Assembly: GCA_910588365.1 (NCBI GenBank) | Contig: CAJUQS010000109.1 | Location: 1-51,541, forward strand | DNA length: 51,541 bases | Direction of reading: 5' to 3' | Origin: an uncultured Oscillospiraceae bacterium | GTDB lineage: Bacteria > Bacillota > Clostridia > Oscillospirales > Oscillospiraceae | Notes under the pieces: model-generated | Database searches by the model: none | The model's input: only the letters and a program-made list of their open reading frames with translations | Told to the model about the DNA's origin: nothing | Position numbers and translations under genes: made by a program | Shown: positions 1-8,455 of the stretch, one piece after another | How positions within the stretch are numbered: the stretch's first letter is position 1 | Layout: each line of letters starts with the position of its first letter

Positions 1-134
1 ACTGTGCTCCTTTCATTTTCTGACTCCCTTTCCGGGCTCTTTCTCGCCCTGATTGGGAGTCTATCTTTTTCCCTTCACCTCCGCCACAAAACTACATTTT
101 TTCCTCGGCGTTTTTTTACATTTTATCACTGGCG

Positions 135-1556
135 ATGACAACCATCAGCTATATGCTGGGGTATGAGGCAATCTTCGGTTCACCAATGAACGCATCGGCG
201 ACAATTGTATTCCTTTTTATCGTATTTGGAGCGTTTCTGACTATGTCCGGGGCTGGGCCTTTTTTCATTGATATGGCAATGAGCATTGCCGGCGGAAAGC
301 GGGGCGGCCCGGCAAAGGTAGCTGTCATTTCCAGCGCGCTGTTTGGTACGGTTTCTGGAAACTCGGTTGCCAATGTTGTTTCTACCGGCGCATTCACCAT
401 TCCGCTGATGAAATCGGTGGGCTATAAGTCTAAATTCGCGGCCGCTGTAGAAGCGACAGCCTCCTCTGGCGGTCAGATTATGCCGCCTATTCTGGGCTCA
501 GCCGCCTTTATTATGGCGGAGCTGGTGGGGATTCCCTATTCGGAAATTATGATGGCCTCCATTATTCCGGCTCTTCTATATTTTTATACCGTCTTTTTGA
601 TGGTGGATATTGAGGCGGCTAAAAATGGACTGGTGGGGATGGAGAAGCAGAAGCTCCCTGAGAGGAAGTACGTACTCCGCCACCTCTACATGCTCCTGCC
701 GCTGATGGTGCTGACCACGGTGCTGACGGTCATGGGGCAGAGTCCTATCCGGGCGGCGGCCTGGGGAATCATTACCTGCATCATCATCTATATCATTCGC
801 ACGCAGGAGCTGAAGCCGGCGCTTATGAAGCTGATTCTGGATACGCTCAGCGAGGGCGCCCGTTCGGCCTGCAGCATGATCTGTGCCTGTGGAACGGCAG
901 GAATTGTTGTGGGTGTGCTGAATATGACGGGAGCCGGCATCAAGTTCACCAGCTTTGTTTTTGACATCGCCAATGGGAGGCTGCTGCTGGCACTGCTGCT
1001 GACCATGCTGGCCAGCTTGATTCTGGGAATGGGGCTGCCTACGTCCGCTTCCTATATCATCTGCGCCGCAGTAGCGGCCCCCGCTTTGATCCGCATGGGG
1101 CTGGAGCCTCTGCAAGCCCATATGTTTGTCTTCTATTTTGCCTGTATCTCGGCGATCACGCCTCCTGTAGCCATGGCAGCCTACGCCGGAGCCAGCATCT
1201 CCGGCGCGAAGCCGATGGAGGTGGGCTTTACGGCCTGTAAGCTGGGCATCTGCGCTTTCATTGTCCCCTTTATGTTCTGCTATGCACCTTCCTTGCTGTG
1301 GATTGGCACAGTTGGAGAAATTATGCTGACGATTGTTACTTCCCTCATTGGCGCGACACTTTTGGCCTATGGGCTACAGAGGTACGCGGGGATTCTAAAT
1401 ACCGGCCTGGGTGTGATGCCGGCGGTCATTTTAATCGTCTTTTCTCTTCTCTTGATTATTCCGGGTGTAATGACCGATGTGGTAGGTATCTCTGGTAGTC
1501 TGCTGGTGTTCCTGTTTGTGTATTTCCGGAAAAAGAAATCTGGAGATGAGGCTTAG
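135..1556 (+). CDS. TRAP transporter fused permease, N-terminally truncated
   Basis: Membrane permease of the tripartite ATP-independent periplasmic family, fused small/large subunit type, which imports organic acids using an ion gradient and an extracytoplasmic binding protein. The 473 residues are almost entirely hydrophobic segments. The family hallmark run around residues 30-90 (GAFL..SGAG.FF, GGPAKVAVISSALFGT.SG.SVANV) and the segment ASSGGQIMPPILGSAAFIMAE are clear. Fused permeases are usually about 600-680 residues, so roughly the first 170-200 residues are missing. An in-frame TGA lies at 21-23, and none of the three forward frames between 1 and 134 resembles the missing part. No ribosome binding site is visible before the ATG at 135. 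No binding-protein gene is in view. The gene is probably a non-functional remnant, although the remaining frame is intact. Confidence 0.75.
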   Translation: MTTISYMLGYEAIFGSPMNASATIVFLFIVFGAFLTMSGAGPFFIDMAMSIAGGKRGGPAKVAVISSALFGTVSGNSVANVVSTGAFTIPLMKSVGYKSKFAAAVEATASSGGQIMPPILGSAAFIMAELVGIPYSEIMMASIIPALLYFYTVFLMVDIEAAKNGLVGMEKQKLPERKYVLRHLYMLLPLMVLTTVLTVMGQSPIRAAAWGIITCIIIYIIRTQELKPALMKLILDTLSEGARSACSMICACGTAGIVVGVLNMTGAGIKFTSFVFDIANGRLLLALLLTMLASLILGMGLPTSASYIICAAVAAPALIRMGLEPLQAHMFVFYFACISAITPPVAMAAYAGASISGAKPMEVGFTACKLGICAFIVPFMFCYAPSLLWIGTVGEIMLTIVTSLIGATLLAYGLQRYAGILNTGLGVMPAVILIVFSLLLIIPGVMTDVVGISGSLLVFLFVYFRKKKSGDEA

Positions 1557-1772
1557 ATGGGTGGCGCAGGAATAAAAAAAGATGGGAACGGGCGGGTGAT
1601 ATGCACTTTCCAGGTCCGCTGTCGGATCTGCGCTCAGGTCTCGTGCATGCCGTCCTCCACGTTGGGGATTCCGGCGGATACCAGCGGATTTTCCATGGAG
1701 AGCTGTAATGTAATTTACCAGGGCATCTGTCCGCAGTGTCAGAAAAACTGCCAAGAAATGACCGAAAAATAA
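1557..1772 (+). pseudogene. Fur-family regulator C-terminal remnant
   Basis: A 71-codon frame that begins directly after the stop of the truncated TRAP gene. It carries CRIC at about residues 22-25 and GICPQCQK near the end, with a GFSMES...VIYQG stretch between. This matches the two CxxC zinc-site pairs and the C-terminal dimerisation domain of Fur/PerR regulators. The N-terminal winged-helix DNA-binding domain is absent and the first 18 residues are unrelated, so this is most likely a 5'-deleted gene. It could instead be an unrelated small zinc-binding protein. Loss of the 5' ends of two adjacent genes suggests a deletion or rearrangement. Confidence 0.5.
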
Positions 1773-1866
1773 GTGTTCCACTCCAGTTAGGGCATGTTTG
1801 AAAATGTCAAACGACCAAATGGCGGATCTTTTTCCGCTCTGTCCATTTTTCTTCTGCATAATATTA

Positions 1867-1896
1867 CCCCCTATGCAGTTCTTCCTGCATAGGGGG
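1867..1896. terminator. Terminator-like hairpin between the remnant and purL
   Basis: A perfect 12-bp stem (CCCCCTATGCAG with its complement) closes a 6-nt TTCTTC loop. It lies between convergent genes: the plus-strand remnants and the end of the minus-strand pur operon. No long T-run follows on either strand, so its function is inferred from position. Confidence 0.5.
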
Positions 1897-1918
1897 CGTT
1901 CTGTCTATAACCATCTGC

Positions 1919-1978
1919 GGCGAAACAATGTTTCGCCCAAAAGTTTCTTTTGATTCTTTTCTTTTCAAAGAAAAGAAT
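1919..1978 (-). repeat. Gene-end composite hairpin element, copy 1 (after purL)
   Basis: Two hairpins separated by a T-rich spacer: GGCGAAAC-AAT-GTTTCGCC at 1919-1937 and the palindrome ATTCTTTTCTTT/AAAGAAAAGAAT at 1953-1978. Read along the pur operon, the order is palindrome, an AAAGAAACTTTTGG-like spacer, then the GGCGAAAC hairpin, starting 12 nt after the purL stop. The same order is found after carB (20507-20571) and, with changes, at 40708-40768 and 40854-40977. Confidence 0.7.
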
Positions 1979-1990
1979 GGATACCCGTCC

Positions 1991-4900
1991 CTACCGGAAG
2001 TACCGCGCCGCGCTGCGGAACAGGCCCATGTCATACTCCCCGGGCACGTTCCGGTAGAGGTTGGGGCCGATGCGCTCGCTGTGGCCCATCTTGCCCAGCA
2101 CCCGGCCGTCCGGGGAAGTGACGCCCTCAACGGCCTCCATGGACCCGTTGGGGTTGAACGCGGTGTCCATGGTGAGCAGGCCCTCCAGATCCACATACCG
2201 GGTGGCGATCTGCCCGTTGGCATCCAGCTTGCGCAGCAGCTCCGCCGGGGCGATGAACCGCCCCTCGCCGTGGGAGATAGGGATGCTGTAGGCCCGGCCC
2301 AGCTCCGCCTCCATCAGCCAGGGGGAGAGCCTGGAGCAGACCTGGGTGCGCACAATGGAGGACTGGTGCCGCCCGATGGTGTTATACGTCAGCGTGGGGC
2401 AGTTCTCATCGGTATCCCGGATTTCGCCGAAGGGGACCAGGCCCAGCTTCACCAGGGCCTGGAAGCCGTTGCAGATGCCCAGCATCAGGCCGTCCCGGTT
2501 TTTCAGCAAGTCATGGATGGCATCGGTAAGCCGGGGATTGCGGAGGAAGGAGACGATGAACTTCGCGGACCCGTCGGGTTCGTCGCCGCCGGAGAAGCCG
2601 CCGGGCAGGAACACAATCTGCGCGCCCTTGATGGCCTCCTCCAGCTCCAGGGCGGACTGGCGCAGGGCATCGGGGGTCAGGTTGCGGATGACCACCGTCT
2701 CCGCCTCCAGCCCCGCCCGGATGCAGGCCCGGACGCTGTCGAACTCGCAGTTGGTGCCCGGGAATACAGGGATGACCACCCGGGGCTTGGCGCACTTGTG
2801 CCCGGCCAGAACGGGAGTGGCCGTCACGCCCTTCATGGACACCGCCAGCAGCGGCAGCCCCTGGTCCGTCTCCACACGGGTAGGGTACACGTCCTCCAGA
2901 ACCGCCTCGTTGAGCCGCAGCAGCTCATCGATGGCGGCGGAATCGTCTCCAATTGTGATGGCGGGAACGTCCGGCGTGTAACCACGGTCATAGGCTTCAC
3001 CGGCAGAGATCCGATCGCTTTCTGTGGTGACGCCAATACGCTTGGCATAGGGGCAATCAATGTCCTCCGTCAGCTCCGCCACGATGACGCCGGGCGCCGG
3101 GGCGTACCAGTTGACCGTATCGTCCCCGCTGCGGAACCCCACCCGGTTGCCGAAGGACATCTTCATCACCGCGTCGGCCAGACCGTCCTCCGCCGCCCAG
3201 GCGGCCTTGACCCTGCCGTCCCGGCACAGGGCATGGAACGCCTCCCAGGCGGAGCGCTGTCCCTGGGCGGTGCCGTCCCCGGCAAACTTGTAAACCGGGT
3301 GGCCGCCCCCCTTGAACTCCGGGGTGATGACCTCCCCGGCCAGGATGGGGGCGATGGCAAAAGAGATGAGGGTGGGCGGCACATCCAGATCCAGGAAGGA
3401 GCCGGACATGGAGTCCTTCCCGCCGATGGCCGCCGCGCCGTAGTCCAGCTGCGCGTCCAGCGCCCCCAGCAGGGCCTGGAAGGGCTTGCCCCAGCGCTCC
3501 GGGTCCGTGCGCAGCTTTTCAAAATACTCCTGTAAGGTCAGGTATGCTTTTTTATAGTCCGCCCCGGCGGCCACCAGCTTGGCGATGGAGGCGGTCACCG
3601 CGTCGTAGGCCCCCCAGTAGGGGTTGGCGGACAGGGCCTCCGGGTCGCAGGCGCAGGCCATGACGCTGGCCTGCTCCGTCTCCTGGCCCGGCAGCACCGG
3701 CAGCAGGGCGGTCATGGACTGGGCGGGCGTGCGCTGGGTTTTGCCGCCAAAGGGCATGGTGACGCTGCCCGCGCCGATGGTGGCGTCAAAGCGCTCCACC
3801 AGTCCCCGGCGGGAGGCGTACCGCAGGCCGGAGGCCAGCTCCCGCAGGTTGGAGGGCCGCTCCACCCCGCCGCCCTCGTGCTTCGGCACGAGGACATCCG
3901 CGTGCTTCACAGCGCCGTTGGTGTCCAGGAAGGCCCGGCTCAGATCCGCGATGGTCTCCCCCCGCCACTTCATCACCATCCGGGGGCTCTCGGTGACTAC
4001 GGCCACCCGGTAGGCCTCCAGATTCTCCTCCCGGGCCAGGGCGATGAAGTGCTCCTCGTCCTCGGGAGACACCACCACCGCCATGCGCTCCTGGCTCTCG
4101 GAGATGGCAAGCTCCGTGCCGTCCAGGCCGTCGTACTTCTTGCGAACCGCGTCCAGGTCAATGGTCAGCCCGTCCGCCAGCTCGCCAATCGCCACGGACA
4201 CCCCGCCCGCGCCGAAGTCGTTGCACCGCTTGATCATCCGGGTTACATGGGGGCTGCGGAACAGCCTTTGCAGCTTGCGCTCCTCGGGGGCGTTGCCCTT
4301 TTGTACCTCTGATGCCATCGTCGTCAAAGATGTCAAATTGTGGCTTTTAGAAGATCCGGTGGCGCCGCCGATGCCGTCCCGGCCCGTCCGCCCCCCCAGC
4401 AAAATCACCACGTCCCCGGGCGCGGGCCGCTCACGGCGGACGTTCTTTGCCGGGACCGCCGCCGCCACCGCGCCGCACTCCAGGTGCTTGGCGGTGTAGC
4501 CGGGGTGGTAGAGCTCCGCCACGTGGCCGGTGGCCAGACCAATCTGGTTGCCGTAGGAGGAGTACCCCGCCGCCGCCGTGACGGCCAGCTTCCGCTGGGG
4601 CAGCTTGCCCGGCAGCGTGTCCGCAAAGCTGGCTCTCGGGTCGCCGCAGCCGGTGACCCGCATGGCCTGATGGACGTAGGCCCGGCCGGACAGGGGGTCC
4701 CGGATGCACCCGCCGATGCAGGTGGCCGCGCCGCCGAAGGGCTCAATCTCCGTGGGGTGGTTGTGTGTCTCGTTCTTGAACATGAGCAGCCAGTCCTGCT
4801 CCCGGCCGCTGACCACGGCGGGGACATGGATGGAGCAGGCGTTGATCTCCTCGCTCTCGTCCAGCTCGGGGAGCAGGCCCCGCTTCTTGAGGACCTTCGC

Positions 4901-5737
4901 GCCGATGGTGGCCGCATCCATGAGGGTCCGGGGCCGGGCCGCGGCCTTCTCGGGGCCGTAGACCTCCTCCCGGGCGGACAGGTAGCGCGCGTAGGCCGCC
5001 TGGACGTCGGGGTCCTGAATGTCAATCCCGTCCAGATGGGTGGAGAAGGTGGTGTGGCGGCAGTGGTCCGACCAGTAGGTGTCCACCACCCGGACCTCGG
5101 TGATGGTGGGATCGCGGTGCTCGGTGTCCCGGAAGTAGCTCTGCAAAAACGTCAGATCGTCCACGTCCATAGCGAGACCCAGCCTCTCCAGCAGGGCGGT
5201 GAGCTCCGCCCCGTCCAGGCCGGTGAAGCCGGTGAGCGTCTCCACCATGGGCGGCTGTTGGTGGGAGCGGGCCAGGGTGGCGGGCTTTTCCATGGATGCC
5301 TCCCGGCTCTCCACGGGGTTGATGAGGTAGCCCTTGATCTTCTCCACGTCCTCCCCACTGAGCTTCCCCTCCAGCAGATAGACCCTGGCGTGGGCCACCA
5401 GGGGCCGCTCCACCCCGGCCATCAGCTGGATGCACTGGGCGCAGGAGTCGGCGCGCTGGTCAAACTGCCCGGGCAGGGCCTCCACCGCCAGCAGCGTGTG
5501 GAGGTTCCGGGGCTGGGGGAAGGTCTCATCCCAGGTGACATCCACCTGGGGCTCGGAGAAGACCACGTGTCTGGCCCTCTCATAGACGGCGGGATCGACG
5601 CCCTCCACGTCGTACCGGTTCAGAATCCGCACGCCCTCCAGGCTTTCAATGCCCAGAAACCCCCGCAGGTCCCCCAGCAGGTTCTCCGCCTCCGGCGACA
5701 GGCCGGGGCGCTTTTCCACAAAAATTCTGTTGATCAT
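1991..5737 (-). CDS. purL: Phosphoribosylformylglycinamidine synthase (single chain)
   Basis: Converts FGAR, glutamine and ATP to FGAM, the fourth step of purine synthesis. At 1248 residues it is the large single-chain form that contains PurS-, PurL- and PurQ-like parts; no separate purS or purQ is present. Visible motifs are ETHNHPTEIEPFGGAAT at about residue 320, typical of the synthetase lobe, and a C-terminal class I glutaminase with the nucleophile in GICNGFQ near residue 1087 and ISHGEGRF near 1153. Its ATG overlaps the purD stop in an ATGA arrangement (5734-5737), so it is translationally coupled and is the last gene of the operon. Start choice is unambiguous. Confidence 0.97.
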   Translation of the reverse strand: MINRIFVEKRPGLSPEAENLLGDLRGFLGIESLEGVRILNRYDVEGVDPAVYERARHVVFSEPQVDVTWDETFPQPRNLHTLLAVEALPGQFDQRADSCAQCIQLMAGVERPLVAHARVYLLEGKLSGEDVEKIKGYLINPVESREASMEKPATLARSHQQPPMVETLTGFTGLDGAELTALLERLGLAMDVDDLTFLQSYFRDTEHRDPTITEVRVVDTYWSDHCRHTTFSTHLDGIDIQDPDVQAAYARYLSAREEVYGPEKAAARPRTLMDAATIGAKVLKKRGLLPELDESEEINACSIHVPAVVSGREQDWLLMFKNETHNHPTEIEPFGGAATCIGGCIRDPLSGRAYVHQAMRVTGCGDPRASFADTLPGKLPQRKLAVTAAAGYSSYGNQIGLATGHVAELYHPGYTAKHLECGAVAAAVPAKNVRRERPAPGDVVILLGGRTGRDGIGGATGSSKSHNLTSLTTMASEVQKGNAPEERKLQRLFRSPHVTRMIKRCNDFGAGGVSVAIGELADGLTIDLDAVRKKYDGLDGTELAISESQERMAVVVSPEDEEHFIALAREENLEAYRVAVVTESPRMVMKWRGETIADLSRAFLDTNGAVKHADVLVPKHEGGGVERPSNLRELASGLRYASRRGLVERFDATIGAGSVTMPFGGKTQRTPAQSMTALLPVLPGQETEQASVMACACDPEALSANPYWGAYDAVTASIAKLVAAGADYKKAYLTLQEYFEKLRTDPERWGKPFQALLGALDAQLDYGAAAIGGKDSMSGSFLDLDVPPTLISFAIAPILAGEVITPEFKGGGHPVYKFAGDGTAQGQRSAWEAFHALCRDGRVKAAWAAEDGLADAVMKMSFGNRVGFRSGDDTVNWYAPAPGVIVAELTEDIDCPYAKRIGVTTESDRISAGEAYDRGYTPDVPAITIGDDSAAIDELLRLNEAVLEDVYPTRVETDQGLPLLAVSMKGVTATPVLAGHKCAKPRVVIPVFPGTNCEFDSVRACIRAGLEAETVVIRNLTPDALRQSALELEEAIKGAQIVFLPGGFSGGDEPDGSAKFIVSFLRNPRLTDAIHDLLKNRDGLMLGICNGFQALVKLGLVPFGEIRDTDENCPTLTYNTIGRHQSSIVRTQVCSRLSPWLMEAELGRAYSIPISHGEGRFIAPAELLRKLDANGQIATRYVDLEGLLTMDTAFNPNGSMEAVEGVTSPDGRVLGKMGHSERIGPNLYRNVPGEYDMGLFRSAARYFR

Positions 5738-7011
5738 CCGCCGTTCCTCGCTTCCAGGGCCCGCCTGCCGATATCCCGGCGGCAGAAGGCGTTTTCAAAG
5801 TGAATCCGGTCCGCCAGATCGTAGGCCCCCGCCACGGCGGCGGGCAGGTCCTCCGCCACCGCCACCGCGCCCAGCACCCGGCCGCCGCTGGTGACCAGCC
5901 GGCCGTCCCGCTCCGCCGCGCCGGCGATGTAGATCCGCTCGCTCTCCCCCAGCTCCTCCGGCAGGGTGATGGGAAAGCCCTTCTCATAGTGCTGGGGATA
6001 GCCCTTGGAGGCCAGAATCACGCAGCAGGCGGACTTTTTGCTGAACGTGACGTCGATCTTGGACAGCTCCCCCCTGGCCACGGCCAGCATGACCTCCAGC
6101 AGGCTCCCCTCCAGCAGGGGCAGCACCACCTGGGCCTCCGGGTCGCCGAAGCGGCAGTTGTACTCAATGACCTTGGGGCCGCTCTCCGTGAGCATCAGGC
6201 CGAAGTACAGGCACCCGCGGAAGGGACGGCCCTCGCTCTTCATGGCGTAGACGGTGGGCAGGAAGATCTCCTCCATGCACCGGGCCGCCACGGCCTCCGT
6301 ATAGAAGGGGTTGGGCGCCACGGTGCCCATGCCGCCGGTATTGAGCCCCTCGTCGCCGTCCAGGGCCCGCTTGTGGTCCATGGAGGACACCATGGGCTCG
6401 ATGGTCTCCCCGTCGGTAAAGGCCAGCACGGACACCTCCGGCCCCGTCAGAAACTCCTCAATGACCACCCGGGCGCCGCTCTCGCCGAAGAGCCGGTCCG
6501 CCATCATGGAGCGGACCGCCGCCCGGGCGCTCTCCCTGGTTTCGCAGATGAGCACACCCTTGCCCAGGGCCAGGCCGTCGGCCTTGACCACCGCGGGCAG
6601 GGGGCAGGCCTCCACATAGTCCAGCGCCGCCGCCAGATCCTCAAAGACCTCATAGGCGGCGGTGGGGATGCGGTATTTCTTCATCAGGTTCTTGGAGAAG
6701 ACCTTGCTGCCCTCGATGACGGCGGCATTCTTATTGGGGCCGAAGCACAGAAAGCCCGCCGCCTCAAAGGCGTCCACCGCGCCCAGGACCAGGGGGTCGT
6801 CGGGGGCGACCACCACGAAGTCCACGGCGTTGGCCTTGGCGAAGGCCACCTGGGCGGGGATGTCCACGGCGGAAACGGAGCCGCACACGGCGTCGGCGGC
6901 AATGCCGCCGTTGCCCGGCAGGGCGAAAATCCGTTCAACCCTGGGGTCCTCTTTTAATTTCTGGATAATGGCGTGCTCGCGGCCGCCGCCGCCAATCACA
7001 AGGATTTTCAT
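5734..7011 (-). CDS. purD: Phosphoribosylamine-glycine ligase
   Basis: ATP-grasp enzyme joining phosphoribosylamine and glycine to give GAR, the second purine step. The start at 7011 is chosen because AAGGAG lies 7 nt upstream and the protein then begins MKILVIGGGGREHAI, the standard PurD N-terminus; the reading frame continues 21 codons further upstream without a family match. It has 425 residues, the usual length. GNGGIA, SKVFSKNLMKKY, the GLALGKGV ATP-grasp loop and the EYNCRFGDPE metal site are recognisable. It overlaps purL by 4 nt. The 244-nt gap before it, unusual within this operon, holds a dispersed repeat and a strong hairpin. Confidence 0.97.
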   Translation of the reverse strand: MKILVIGGGGREHAIIQKLKEDPRVERIFALPGNGGIAADAVCGSVSAVDIPAQVAFAKANAVDFVVVAPDDPLVLGAVDAFEAAGFLCFGPNKNAAVIEGSKVFSKNLMKKYRIPTAAYEVFEDLAAALDYVEACPLPAVVKADGLALGKGVLICETRESARAAVRSMMADRLFGESGARVVIEEFLTGPEVSVLAFTDGETIEPMVSSMDHKRALDGDEGLNTGGMGTVAPNPFYTEAVAARCMEEIFLPTVYAMKSEGRPFRGCLYFGLMLTESGPKVIEYNCRFGDPEAQVVLPLLEGSLLEVMLAVARGELSKIDVTFSKKSACCVILASKGYPQHYEKGFPITLPEELGESERIYIAGAAERDGRLVTSGGRVLGAVAVAEDLPAAVAGAYDLADRIHFENAFCRRDIGRRALEARNGG

Positions 7012-7060
7012 TGTTTTCCGCTCCTTTTCTTCGCGCCGTCCCGGCGCGGGGAGTGTTTGG

Positions 7061-7134
7061 GATCCTGTATTCATAACCTGGGGATGCCGGATGGGCGAGG
7101 TTTTTTCTCGTCAGGCAAGGGTATTTTCCGCAGG
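7061..7134. repeat. Left half of the MITE-like element seen at 43699-43862
   Basis: From CCTGTATTCATAAC through GGATGCCGGATGG, CGAGG, TTTTTCTCGTCAGGCAAGG and ATTTTCCGCAG this stretch is nearly identical to 43703-43775. It then diverges. No matching right-hand inverted repeat was found here, so this copy is partial. It sits in the purH-purD gap of the pur operon. Confidence 0.75.
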
Positions 7135-7144
7135 TATCCATATT

Positions 7145-7175
7145 GTGCAGTGACCCCATCGAGGGGTCACTGCAC
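7145..7175. other. Perfect 13-bp hairpin in the purH-purD gap
   Basis: GTGCAGTGACCCC and its exact complement enclose a 5-nt loop. No U-tract follows on the minus strand, so it is not a standard intrinsic terminator. It could be an RNA processing or stabilising element within the operon transcript. Purely structural evidence. Confidence 0.5.
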
Positions 7176-7255
7176 GATTATTCTGCACAGGCGCTCCATG
7201 CCAGGCTCGCGCTGTTCATACAGCTGCCGCCCGGCCCGACATGATCGCTGCTGTA

Positions 7256-8440
7256 TCAGTGGTGGAACAGCCGCATCCCGGTAAAGGCCATGACCATATC
7301 GTAATCGTTGCACTTGGCAATGACCAGATCATCCCGGATGGACCCGCCGGGCTCGGCGATATACCGCACGCCGGAGCGGCGCGCCCGCTCAATGTTGTCC
7401 GCGAAGGGGAAGAACGCGTCGCTGGCCATGGCCACGCCCTTGAGGTTATCCAGCCAGGACCGGGCCTCCTGGGCCGTCAGCGGGGCGGGACGGACGGTAA
7501 AATACTTCTGCCAGTTGCCGTCCTCGCACACGTCCTCCTCGTTGCCGTTGATGTAGCTGTCAATGGCGTTGTCCCGCTCGGGCCGGCCCAGCAGGGGCAG
7601 GAAGGGCAGGGCGAGGACCTTGGGGTGCTGGCGCAGATGCCAGGTGTCCGCCTTGGTGCCCGCAAGCCGGGTGCAGTGGATGCGGCTCTGCTGGCCCGCG
7701 CCCACACCGATGGCCTGGCCGTCCACCGCGTAGCAAACGGAGTTGGACTGGGTGTACTTGAGGGTGATGAGTGCCACAATCAGATCCCGGGCCGCGCTCT
7801 CGGGCAGGTTGCGGTTGGCGGTGACGATGTTCTCCAGCAGATGGCCGCCGATCCTGAACTCGTTGCGCCCCTGCTGGAAGGTGACGCCGTAGACATCCTT
7901 GGTCTCCTGGGGGGCGGGGACGTAGTCCGGGTCAATCCGCACGATGTTGTACCTGCCGCCCCGCTTGGTCTTCAGCAGCTCCAGGGCCTCGGGCGTATAG
8001 CCGGGGGCGATGACGCCGTCGGAGACCTCCCGGGCGATGAGCTTGGCGGTGGTTTCGTCGCACACGCCGCTCAGAGCCGCCCAGTCGCCGAAGGAGCACA
8101 GCCGGTCCGTGCCCCGCGCCCGGGCGTAGGCGCAGGCCAGGGGGCTCCCGTCCAGCTCCGGCACGTCGTCCACAAAGCAGGCCCGCTTGAGTGTCTTGCT
8201 CAGGGGGAGACCCACGGCGGCGGAGGTGGGGGAGACGTGCTTGAAGGAGGTGGCGGCGGGCAGGCCGGTGGCCTCCTGCAGCTCCCTGACCAGCTGCCAG
8301 GCGTTGAGGGCGTCCAGGAAATTGATGTAGCCGGGCTTTCCGTTGAGGACCGTCACAGGCAGTTCGCCTCCGTCCCGCATGAAGATGCGGGCGGGTTTCT
8401 GGTTGGGGTTGCAGCCGTATTTCAGCTCCAGTTCGTTCAT
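7256..8440 (-). CDS. purH: AICAR transformylase, stand-alone
   Basis: Transfers a formyl group from 10-formyl-THF to AICAR, giving FAICAR. In most bacteria this activity is the C-terminal half of bifunctional PurH. Here the 394-residue protein contains only the transformylase: it opens with ELELKYGCNPNQKPARI, carries the Lys-His catalytic pair in SFKHVSPTSAAVG near residue 67, and ends in TGMRLFHH. The IMP cyclohydrolase half is absent and is replaced by the separate purO two genes upstream. It lies 15 nt after purB. Its substrate AICAR is the precursor of ZTP, the ligand of the riboswitch that heads the operon. Confidence 0.95.
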   Translation of the reverse strand: MNELELKYGCNPNQKPARIFMRDGGELPVTVLNGKPGYINFLDALNAWQLVRELQEATGLPAATSFKHVSPTSAAVGLPLSKTLKRACFVDDVPELDGSPLACAYARARGTDRLCSFGDWAALSGVCDETTAKLIAREVSDGVIAPGYTPEALELLKTKRGGRYNIVRIDPDYVPAPQETKDVYGVTFQQGRNEFRIGGHLLENIVTANRNLPESAARDLIVALITLKYTQSNSVCYAVDGQAIGVGAGQQSRIHCTRLAGTKADTWHLRQHPKVLALPFLPLLGRPERDNAIDSYINGNEEDVCEDGNWQKYFTVRPAPLTAQEARSWLDNLKGVAMASDAFFPFADNIERARRSGVRYIAEPGGSIRDDLVIAKCNDYDMVMAFTGMRLFHH

Positions 8441-8455
8441 GATTGTTTCTCCTTT

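Noticed and set aside
1431..1859. 142-codon minus-strand frame over the TRAP and Fur remnants
   Set aside because: It overlaps better-supported coding sequence on the other strand and shows no family features.
1928..5803. Long plus-strand frames across purL (1928-3535 and 4340-5803)
   Set aside because: Antisense shadows of the well-supported purL.
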